This document shows, piece by piece, positions 1 to 5,301 of a stretch of DNA of 5,301 bases. The stretch is from Armatimonadota bacterium (GTDB lineage: Bacteria; Armatimonadota; Zipacnadia; Zipacnadales; UBA11051): contig DPJP01000272.1 in assembly GCA_003542955.1 (NCBI GenBank), forward strand, positions 1 through 5,301, written 5' to 3'. Each line of letters opens with the position of its first letter. Positions within the stretch are counted from its first letter, which is position 1. The notes under the pieces were generated by a model. It was not told the DNA's origin, did no database searches, and saw nothing but the letters and a program-made list of their open reading frames with translations. Both the position numbers and the translations under genes were made by a program.

Positions 1-218
1 GTGCAGATGATCACGGCGTCAACGTCGTCGCGTGCGAGCAACTCCGCGTGGTCGGTCGTCCAATTCTGTGTCCCATACTTCTCGCAGTGGGCCTTGGCCG
101 CATCTGCGTTGACATCCATCGCGCAGACGATGGAGGCGCCATCGTTGTCAACCAGGTGTGGCGCGTGGGCGTTGTGGATGCCCCCGCAGCCGATGAAGCC
201 GATGCCGAGCTTTGCCAT
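1..218 (-). CDS. Gfo/Idh/MocA family oxidoreductase, N-terminal fragment (runs off left edge)
   Basis: This is the first 72 codons of a probable NAD(P)-dependent sugar or cyclitol dehydrogenase, and the rest lies beyond position 1. The start is ATG at 218-216 on the minus strand, preceded by a weak AAGGGA Shine-Dalgarno-like stretch about 9 bases upstream. The peptide opens with MAKLGIGFIGCGGIHNAH, a Rossmann beta1/glycine-rich loop of this family (G10-x-G12-G13, with the His-rich helix start usual there). Asp35 in CAMDVN sits at the end of beta2, where the family contacts the adenosine ribose of the cofactor. DDVDAVIICT (64-73) is the usual beta4 strand just before the missing catalytic EKP region. 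There is no signal peptide, so it is probably cytoplasmic. Family members oxidise or reduce sugars, inositols and sugar acids, but the substrate cannot be told from this fragment. It is transcribed divergently from the secreted barrel protein at 457. The family call is firm and the specificity is unknown. Confidence 0.93.
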   Translation of the reverse strand, partial: MAKLGIGFIGCGGIHNAHAPHLVDNDGASIVCAMDVNADAAKAHCEKYGTQNWTTDHAELLARDDVDAVIIC

Positions 219-338
219 CTGTACCGATCCCTTCAGGTTGCGTTCAGGTGAGAGCGCTGTTTGGGGTTGCACGCGCACGTTCGCCGTCGCCACACGATTC
301 CCTTGTTCCGCCGAACGTCGCCTCCGCGACCCTCGCAG

Positions 339-365
339 CCGAAGACCGCAGATGCGGCGCTTCGG
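339..365. repeat. Imperfect hairpin / inverted repeat in the first divergent spacer
   Basis: The arms CCGAAG (339-344) and CTTCGG (360-365) pair perfectly. Inside them CCGC (346-349) pairs with GCGG (354-357) around an AGAT loop, leaving A345 opposite C358-G359 as a small internal loop. This gives ten G+C-rich base pairs in 27 bases. No T run follows on either strand, so it is not a standard intrinsic terminator. It could be a 5' UTR stem-loop of the gene at 457, a protein-binding site, or a chance product of base composition. Confidence 0.4.
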
Positions 366-443
366 AGGCAGGATAGGTCGCCTGGCGGCGGAATAGTGAA
401 TCATGCGCGGCGGCGGCGCACAGGGACAACAGCGCAATGCGAT

Positions 444-448
444 AGGAG
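444..448 (+). promoter_or_regulatory. Ribosome binding site (AGGAG) that fixes the start of the secreted barrel protein
   Basis: AGGAG ends 8 bases before the ATG at 457, an ideal spacing. The in-frame upstream ATG at 403 has no such site. Starting there would put 18 polar, glycine- and glutamine-rich residues in front of an otherwise normal signal peptide. This site therefore decides the start at 457. Confidence 0.85.
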
Positions 449-456
449 CGATCCGG

Positions 457-2643
457 ATGCCTGAGACAGGACGACTGCTTCTGGCAATGATAGCGATTGC
501 GGCTCTGGCGGGGCAAGTGTGGGCCGAAGAGTGGAGTGTGTTCCCGGAGCGCGAGGGGCCGGCATTTCGCGATATGGGCCCGTTCGTGCCTGTTGATGGG
601 GGCGTCAGCATCGCCGAGGGCGACCTCAATGTGACCGTGGGCCCGGCCGGCGCGCTGCAGATCGACATGGGCGGCGACTCGTATGTCGTGGAGAGCTGCT
701 GGCCGTATCCGGGGCCGGACCGCAGGATCGGCTGGAATGGCCTCCCGGCACCTTTCAGCCAGGACAACTACCCGGATGTGACACAGCAGTTGGGCCCGGA
801 GGCATCCTGGCAGCCTGAAACCGGCAAGGTCGACGAGCGCACGGTGCAGGTGGCGGCGACAGGGAGCGCCTATCGCTTGCGTCGCACGGTGAGGCTTGTC
901 GGTGGGCGCGTGGACATCAACGATGAGTTCACCAATCTGCGCGATGACGTGACAGCCATCGTCCCGCGCGTCCGCGTGACCGCGCGGGAGGACTATGGAC
1001 CCCGCTACTCGCCGGGGCTCGAGGTCTCAGCCAACCCGGTGATCTTCCTCTCCGGCACCCACAGCTCGCTCGGGCTGGTGATGGTCGACAGCGTCTCCCG
1101 CCGGCGCGTCCGGCCATACGTGCCGAGCGAGGGCAACAGAGCGGGTTTCCAGATCAACCGTGTCGCGCTCGACATTGACGCGGACCAGACTTTCTCGTGG
1201 TCCATCTATGTGGTGAAGCAGGGCGAGGGCTACTTCGACCTGGTCAACCGCGTCCGAAGTGACTGGGACACGAACTTCACTGTGCAGGGACCGTTCGCGT
1301 TTGTCTACCTGCTCGACGCCGAGGGCAGATTCGCATTCGAGACCAGCGACCTGGAGTGGAACATCGACGAGGTGCGCGCCGACCCGTCGGCGTTGCGGAA
1401 GTACCTGGCATGGAAGCCCGCGAAGATCGTTGCCCTGATGCCGTGGCTGGACTACGACCCGGGGGCTTTTGACCGGGTCATCACCCGCGAGGAGTACCAG
1501 GAGCTGATGCCGCCGCTGATCGAGGCGTTGAGGAAGGCGGACCCGGACATCCAGTGTATCGGCTGCATTGAGACGCCCTACACAACGCTCCACCTGGATG
1601 GCGTAGAGGGCGCGGACAAGCTGCCGACCATCGAGGTTGGCGACCCGACGAAGCTGCTCAACGAGGAACTGACCGACGAGCAGGCCGAGATCATCAAGCG
1701 GGGCATGCGAGATCGCGCCGACAGCCTGATACTCAGCGCGGACGGGAAGCCGTACTACGAGCTGTATGTGCGGGGCGGCAAACCGATTGCGCCGGCGGTG
1801 CGCGTGTTCCCGCAACCCGGCAACGGCCATGCGCGGTTCCTCAGAGAGCAGGTGGAGTTCCTCATTGATGAGGTGGGCCTTGATGGAGTCTACTTCGACA
1901 TGTTCGCGCTCGGGCAGATCGGCTCGATGCGTAGCTACCTGGAGGGGAAGTGGGACGGCATCAGTGCCGAGACCTCCTTCGATACAGGTGAGGCCTACGG
2001 CAAGTACATCGACTGCAGTCTGGCAGCCATTCCGGTGAAGGTGGAGCTCATCAACTGGTTGCTGTCACGGGGCAAGGTCATAGTCGCCAATCGCCACTCG
2101 ACCTCTCGTGAGGAGCAGGCGCTGCCAATCAACCGGTTCACGGAGACAGGCTGGGAATTGAACAAGATGTACTGGGAGCCGGGCACTGAGCCCCCGGCCA
2201 TGAACTACCTGTTCTTCGGCCAGCTCGGTAGCCCGATCGGCCTGGGGATCAACAACCCCGACGACGGCACACCGCGGGCCGAGTGGCTGATGAAGGGCCT
2301 GATGACCTATCTGCGACACGGGCAGGTCTACTACCACCACACACTGCGCGAGGGTCCGATGTCGGGCCCGGGCAGCCGCGAGTTCGGGCCGATGGCCCGC
2401 ATGTTCCCGATCACCCCGATCGAGCTGGGTAAGGGCTTCATCGTGGCCCGGGAGCGGATCATCTCCGCCGTGTCGATGGTGCGGAGCTGGAGCAAGCAGG
2501 ACCGGCCTGTAGTCCATCTGTTCGACATGAACGGTCGCGAGACGGACCCCGCCGGCAAGTGCAGCATCGAGGCGGACGGCCAGGGCCGGTGGCGCGTGGC
2601 GCTCACGCTGGATGACTGGACCGAGATCGCCGTCGTCGAGTGA
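457..2643 (+). CDS. Secreted glycoside hydrolase-like protein, probable TIM barrel, family unassigned
   Basis: The protein has 728 residues from the ATG at 457, chosen for the AGGAG site 8 bases upstream and because the signal peptide then begins at residue 1. Residues 1-23 are a Sec signal (R6, hydrophobic 7-18, probable cut after VWA23), so it should act in the periplasm or outside. Residues about 24-290 are strand-rich with few helices, like the beta-sandwich domains that precede many glycosidase barrels. From about 320 there are alternating strands and helices: KIVALMPWLDYD (323-334), a strand with E372, DGVYFD (476-481), KVIVANRHST (540-549) and FTETGWE (561-567). DGVYFD at a strand end resembles catalytic or substrate-binding strands of many glycosidase barrels, so D481, E372 and E563 are candidate active-site acids. 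The last ~90 residues are again strand-rich, as in C-terminal beta domains. The substrate is unknown. The fold and enzyme class are inferred from the pattern, not from a recognised family. The gene ends 27 bases from the convergent zinc hydrolase gene. Confidence 0.75.
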   Translation: MPETGRLLLAMIAIAALAGQVWAEEWSVFPEREGPAFRDMGPFVPVDGGVSIAEGDLNVTVGPAGALQIDMGGDSYVVESCWPYPGPDRRIGWNGLPAPFSQDNYPDVTQQLGPEASWQPETGKVDERTVQVAATGSAYRLRRTVRLVGGRVDINDEFTNLRDDVTAIVPRVRVTAREDYGPRYSPGLEVSANPVIFLSGTHSSLGLVMVDSVSRRRVRPYVPSEGNRAGFQINRVALDIDADQTFSWSIYVVKQGEGYFDLVNRVRSDWDTNFTVQGPFAFVYLLDAEGRFAFETSDLEWNIDEVRADPSALRKYLAWKPAKIVALMPWLDYDPGAFDRVITREEYQELMPPLIEALRKADPDIQCIGCIETPYTTLHLDGVEGADKLPTIEVGDPTKLLNEELTDEQAEIIKRGMRDRADSLILSADGKPYYELYVRGGKPIAPAVRVFPQPGNGHARFLREQVEFLIDEVGLDGVYFDMFALGQIGSMRSYLEGKWDGISAETSFDTGEAYGKYIDCSLAAIPVKVELINWLLSRGKVIVANRHSTSREEQALPINRFTETGWELNKMYWEPGTEPPAMNYLFFGQLGSPIGLGINNPDDGTPRAEWLMKGLMTYLRHGQVYYHHTLREGPMSGPGSREFGPMARMFPITPIELGKGFIVARERIISAVSMVRSWSKQDRPVVHLFDMNGRETDPAGKCSIEADGQGRWRVALTLDDWTEIAVVE

Positions 2644-2670
2644 GCCGGAGAGCCGGGAGTGTGAGGCCCG

Positions 2671-3681
2671 TCACTCCACAGGCATCACGCTTGCCAGCAC
2701 GTCGCCCTCGTCGGCGTAGGGGTGCTGCGGCGGAAGAGCGATATCTGAGTGCTCGCGGTGGCAGCCGTACTGCCACAGGTAGCCCGCTACGGGTGCGGGT
2801 ATCCCGACTGTGCTGAGATCGACATCAGAGATGATGTGCCCCAACGACTGCCCCTGCTCGACGTAGTCGGATGTCTCCAGTCCATTCTCGACAAAGAGCC
2901 CGCTGCAGGGGGCCGTGACCGTGTGTGTGCGCTCGGCGCGGGTGCTCTGGTCGAAGGTGACGGCGGGACCATCAAGAGGCTCCATATCGCCATCGATCAT
3001 CCCCAGCAGCTTCGCGATATTGGTCGCGGCTCTCAGGCCAAGGGCGACTTCCTTCTCGCGGATGACCCACTGCGGCGCCAGCTCGATGCATGTGGCCGCG
3101 AGACCGTTGTCATTGAACAGCGACCCGATGGTGGTTCCCTCGGCGGGGTCTCGTCTGAATGGTGGTACCATCATCTGAAAGCGAACGGCGGTTGCCTCGC
3201 CCAGTGCCACGGCCTCGGGCACATCGGCGCGCACCAGTGTGCATGTGGCGGTGAAGCGCGACCAGCTGTGCAGGTCGAGGCAGCGCGTGCAATGGCGTAC
3301 AACGGCGTCATGGAGCGCATGGCACAGACGCGAGGTGTCATGGCCCTCCGGGTCGCCGGGCCAGTTGAGGTTCATGTTCTGCCCGGCGGCGTCGGCGTAG
3401 GGCTGTTCGGGCCCCAGCGTGATGTGCGAACGCCGGTGCCGCAGGGCGAGAGGGTTGGCAAAGGGGACCAGGTAGACCTGCCCTGCGCGCAGGTGCTCCT
3501 CGCAGACTCGCCAGAAGCGCCGAATCACCTCGCAGCCCTGGACCTCGTTGCCGTGCTGCTCGGCGATGACAAGGAAGACGTCCCCCGGCTGACCGGAATC
3601 AAGATGCCAGTACGGTATGCGCTCCTCGCTGCCATCGGAGAGCGCTGCACCTGCGTATTTCAGTTCACTATTCACTGCCAT
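2671..3681 (-). CDS. Succinylglutamate desuccinylase/aspartoacylase (M14-like) family zinc hydrolase
   Basis: The 336-residue product belongs to the AstE/AspA branch of zinc carboxypeptidase-like enzymes, which cleave amide bonds in N-acyl amino acids and related small molecules. Visible motifs are H43-G-N-E46 (first two zinc ligands), N76-P-L-A-L as in the family NPxA segment, DLH138 (third zinc ligand) and E200 in CIELAP (expected catalytic glutamate). Residues about 250-336 (TAPCSGLFVE ... IPAPVAGYLW) form the usual C-terminal barrel-sandwich, biotinyl-lipoyl-like domain. The segment that normally reads DLNRxFPG is NMNLNWPG (102-109), so the substrate-binding arginine position appears to be leucine (L105). 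There is no signal peptide, so it is probably cytoplasmic. The start at 3681 is chosen because family homology begins soon after it and a GGGGTG stretch lies 5 bases upstream. The same frame stays open upstream to 4542, but only as antisense to the DUF4838 gene. The exact substrate is unknown. Confidence 0.9.
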   Translation of the reverse strand: MAVNSELKYAGAALSDGSEERIPYWHLDSGQPGDVFLVIAEQHGNEVQGCEVIRRFWRVCEEHLRAGQVYLVPFANPLALRHRRSHITLGPEQPYADAAGQNMNLNWPGDPEGHDTSRLCHALHDAVVRHCTRCLDLHSWSRFTATCTLVRADVPEAVALGEATAVRFQMMVPPFRRDPAEGTTIGSLFNDNGLAATCIELAPQWVIREKEVALGLRAATNIAKLLGMIDGDMEPLDGPAVTFDQSTRAERTHTVTAPCSGLFVENGLETSDYVEQGQSLGHIISDVDLSTVGIPAPVAGYLWQYGCHREHSDIALPPQHPYADEGDVLASVMPVE

Positions 3682-3761
3682 GATGACACCCCGCTCTGTG
3701 TGTGCCGCTGTGCCGCCCGGACCGGTTGCATGTCGTTCTTTCCGCGCCGTGCGTCCGCAGC

Positions 3762-3788
3762 CCTGCTCGCGCCACTGACGCAAGCAGG
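3762..3788. repeat. Imperfect inverted repeat centred in the second divergent spacer
   Basis: CCTGCT (3762-3767) pairs with AGCAGG (3783-3788). After one C-A mismatch (3768/3782), GCG (3769-3771) pairs with CGC (3779-3781) around the 7-base loop CCACTGA. Nine of ten positions pair. Its centre (3775) is about 94 bases from the start at 3681 and 99 from the start at 3874. No T tract follows on either strand, so a terminator is unlikely. A dyad operator for a regulator of both flanking genes is a reasonable guess, and an RNA stem-loop is the alternative. Confidence 0.45.
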
Positions 3789-3860
3789 CAGGAGGCGCAC
3801 CTGGGGGCGTGGAACGGTTCAGAGTCGCAGAAAGACGGAGAGCCCAACGCAATGTGAACG

Positions 3861-3865
3861 AGGAG
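3861..3865 (+). promoter_or_regulatory. Ribosome binding site (AGGAG) of the DUF4838 gene
   Basis: AGGAG ends 8 bases before the ATG at 3874, the same motif and spacing as at the other secreted-protein gene (444-448). It supports the chosen start, which also places a signal peptide at residue 1. Confidence 0.85.
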
Positions 3866-3873
3866 CTGGACTG

Positions 3874-5301
3874 ATGAGAGCCTCTCGCTGGATGCCCCTC
3901 GCGTGTCTGCTTGCCCTCGCCGGCGCCGGACGTGCAGAGCCGGTCAAGCTGGTCGAAAGTGGCGGAACGACTTTCGTGATCTACCACGCACCCGATGCGG
4001 CCCCGTCGGTCGCGCAGGCGGCCGTCGACCTGCAGGAGTACCTGCACACGGCGACCGGCGCGAAGTTGGCCATCGTCACCGAGCCGCGACCTCCAATGGT
4101 CTGCCTCGGCGACAACGAGAGCGCGCGGGCTGCAGGCATTGACGTCGGCGCGATGCCGCTCGAGGGCTACCGCATACTCGCCGCGGGCGGCAATATCTAC
4201 ATCGCCGGCCCGGATACCGCCGACGGGGAGTATGCCGCGCAGGGCGGGACGAGCAAAGGGACCGCCAACGGCGTCTACAGCTTCCTCGAGCAGTTCCTCG
4301 GGATACGCTGGCTGGACCCGACCGAGCACGGTGACTATGTGCCGCGGGCGGCGGATGTCACGATCCCCGATACCGACATCACGGATGCGCCGTTCTTCCT
4401 GAACCGGCGACTGCCGTACACGCAGCAGGGCAGGCCGGAGGTCATCAAGTGGCAGGCACGGCAGAAGCTGGGCCTGAGCCTGCAGCTGAGCCACGGGCAC
4501 AACTGGCACCACCCGGTGCCGCCGGAGCAGTTCGACGCCCATCCAGAGTGGTTCGCCGAGCGAGGTGGCAAGCGGATTCCGCCGACAGGCCGTTACAAGC
4601 TCTGTGTCACCAACCGGGGCCTGATCGAGGAGTTCGCCCGGCAGGCCATAGCCTTCTTCGACGCCAACCCGACCGCGACGTGCTACTCGCTCTCACCATC
4701 GGACTCCGCGGGTTGGTGCGAGTGCAAGGACTGCACCGCGCTGTATGAGACCGACCCAAACGGCAACCTCTCGGTGACGCCGGCGATCATCAACTTCTAC
4801 AACGAGGTCGGCAAGATCGTGCGGCAGAAGCACCCGGACAAGCTGCTGGCCGGGTACGTCTACGCCGCGTATGTCTTTCCGCCGAGCACACCCATCCCGC
4901 TGGAGCCGAATGTCTTCCTGGTGTGGGCGCCGAGCTTCGATTACGGCTTGACCCTGCACCGGCCCCACCTGCGCGAGCAGTGGGAGAAGCTGCTCGGGCA
5001 GTGGACGCAGACGACTGAGAATATCTCATACTACGACCTGCCTGTGAACATCTCCACGGAGGCGGGGGCGCTCAACCCGCCGGGGCTGAAGATACTCTCC
5101 TTCATGTACCCGCGCCTGAAGCAGGCCAACATCAAGGGTGTCTACGTCTACGGCGTCGAGGCCTGGGGACGCGCCGCGCCGCTCAACTACATCCTCGCGA
5201 AGCTCGCATGGAACCCGGACGCGGATGTCGAGGCGCTCTTCACCGAGTACTGCCAGAAGGCCTACGCGGAGGGCGCGCCGGAGATGGAGCAGATGTGGCG
5301 G
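3874..5301 (+). CDS. Secreted DUF4838 domain protein with alpha-glucuronidase-like N-terminal domain (3' end missing)
   Basis: A frame of 476 codons is open to the right edge with no stop, so the C-terminus is missing. Residues 1-21 are a Sec signal (R2/R5, hydrophobic 8-18, probable cut after GRA21). Residues about 25-165 match the N-terminal domain seen in GH67 alpha-glucuronidases and DUF4838 proteins: AAVDLQEYLHTATGAKL (48-64), then GTANGVYSFLEQFLGIRWLDP (about 129-149) and the VPRAADVTIP linker. From about 170 onward it reads as DUF4838, including LSHGHNWH, CYSLSPSDSAGW (270-281) and the Cys cluster C282-x-C284-xx-C287, which recurs in this family. DUF4838 proteins are large, exported and common in polysaccharide-degrading bacteria. 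Their reaction is not established as far as I know, though a glycosidase-like barrel is suspected. Its neighbours, another secreted putative glycosidase and a sugar-type oxidoreductase, fit a role in glycan breakdown. Family call is firm and activity is inference. Confidence 0.92.
   Translation, partial: MRASRWMPLACLLALAGAGRAEPVKLVESGGTTFVIYHAPDAAPSVAQAAVDLQEYLHTATGAKLAIVTEPRPPMVCLGDNESARAAGIDVGAMPLEGYRILAAGGNIYIAGPDTADGEYAAQGGTSKGTANGVYSFLEQFLGIRWLDPTEHGDYVPRAADVTIPDTDITDAPFFLNRRLPYTQQGRPEVIKWQARQKLGLSLQLSHGHNWHHPVPPEQFDAHPEWFAERGGKRIPPTGRYKLCVTNRGLIEEFARQAIAFFDANPTATCYSLSPSDSAGWCECKDCTALYETDPNGNLSVTPAIINFYNEVGKIVRQKHPDKLLAGYVYAAYVFPPSTPIPLEPNVFLVWAPSFDYGLTLHRPHLREQWEKLLGQWTQTTENISYYDLPVNISTEAGALNPPGLKILSFMYPRLKQANIKGVYVYGVEAWGRAAPLNYILAKLAWNPDADVEALFTEYCQKAYAEGAPEMEQMWR

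Larger units (their letters stand above)
219..456. promoter_or_regulatory. Divergent intergenic region between oxidoreductase and secreted barrel protein
   Basis: This 238-base spacer separates two start codons that point away from each other, so it must hold the 5' ends of both transcripts unless one is read from farther upstream. I see no convincing -35/-10 pair on either strand. The best minus-strand match (TTGTCC and CATGAT, 18-base spacer, near 393-428) is only 4/6 in each box. An imperfect hairpin lies inside it at 339-365. Open frames across it in several directions look like by-products of high G+C, with no ribosome binding site or recognisable protein. The role as a bidirectional control region is inferred from gene orientation only. 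Confidence 0.5.
3682..3873. promoter_or_regulatory. Divergent intergenic region between zinc hydrolase and DUF4838 gene
   Basis: These 192 bases lie between two outward-facing start codons, so promoters for one or both genes are expected here. No -35/-10 pair is convincing: TTGCAT at 3726-3731 has no acceptable -10 box 16-18 bases downstream. An imperfect inverted repeat lies almost exactly midway (3762-3788). A small palindromic CCGGACCGG sits at 3717-3725. No small ORF with a ribosome binding site is apparent. Confidence 0.5.

Noticed and set aside
277..318. 7-base inverted pair ACGTTCG (277-283) and CGAACGT (312-318)
   Set aside because: Arms this short at a 28-base distance are expected by chance in a spacer of this length and cannot be extended.
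1..396. Plus-strand open frame starting with GTG at the left edge
   Set aside because: It lies opposite the clear Rossmann-fold coding sequence and shows no recognisable protein features.
393..428. Minus-strand sigma70-like promoter (TTGTCC, 18 bases, CATGAT)
   Set aside because: Each box matches only 4 of 6 consensus bases, and the position implies a long leader. Not enough to call.
403..456. Earlier ATG for the secreted barrel protein
   Set aside because: It has no Shine-Dalgarno sequence and would place 18 polar residues before the signal peptide. The ATG at 457 has AGGAG at ideal spacing.
1027..1830. 267-codon minus-strand open frame inside the barrel-protein gene
   Set aside because: It is antisense to a gene with good codon use and a signal peptide. 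Its product is rich in Arg, Val, Leu and His without recognisable motifs, typical of G+C-rich shadow frames.
2644..2670. Possible bidirectional terminator between the convergent genes
   Set aside because: The only pairing is a 4-base CGGG (2654-2657) with CCCG (2667-2670), with no T tract on either side.
3682..4542. In-frame upstream extension of the zinc hydrolase to a 623-residue protein
   Set aside because: The extension is antisense to the well-supported DUF4838 gene, lacks family similarity and is Arg/Pro-rich as expected of a shadow frame. Homology begins soon after the ATG at 3681.

Overview
The window comes from a G+C-rich bacterium and carries parts or all of four protein-coding genes. 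All four genes strongly favour G or C in third codon positions. Two have Sec-type signal peptides and good AGGAG ribosome binding sites. Secreted DUF4838 proteins, orphan glycosidase-like enzymes and Gfo/Idh/MocA oxidoreductases together are typical of environmental polysaccharide degraders such as Planctomycetota, Lentisphaerota, Armatimonadota or Hydrogenedentota. That taxonomic hint is an inference from gene content, because no marker gene is present.

Layout. (1) Positions 1-218, minus strand: the N-terminal 72 codons of a Gfo/Idh/MocA-type NAD(P)-dependent oxidoreductase, running off the left edge. (2) Positions 219-456: a divergent intergenic region with an imperfect hairpin at 339-365. 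(3) Positions 457-2643, plus strand: a secreted 728-residue protein with an N-terminal beta-rich domain and a probable (beta/alpha)8 barrel. It looks like a glycoside hydrolase that I cannot assign to a named family. (4) Positions 2671-3681, minus strand: a cytoplasmic 336-residue zinc hydrolase of the succinylglutamate desuccinylase/aspartoacylase (M14-like) family, convergent with gene 3 across 27 bases. (5) Positions 3682-3873: a second divergent intergenic region with an imperfect inverted repeat at its centre. (6) Positions 3874-5301, plus strand: a secreted DUF4838 protein with an alpha-glucuronidase-like N-terminal domain, open at the right edge.

How they may work together (inference): the two exported proteins would act on a polysaccharide or glycoconjugate outside the cytoplasm. 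The oxidoreductase would handle a released sugar or sugar acid inside the cell, and the zinc hydrolase could remove an acyl or amide group from an imported product. The genes alternate in strand (-,+,-,+), so they do not form one operon. The two divergent spacers are the natural places for shared control. No RNA gene, mobile element, CRISPR array or convincing intrinsic terminator was found. The strongest leads are the unassigned secreted barrel enzyme, the altered DLNR-type motif in the zinc hydrolase, and the two spacer inverted repeats.
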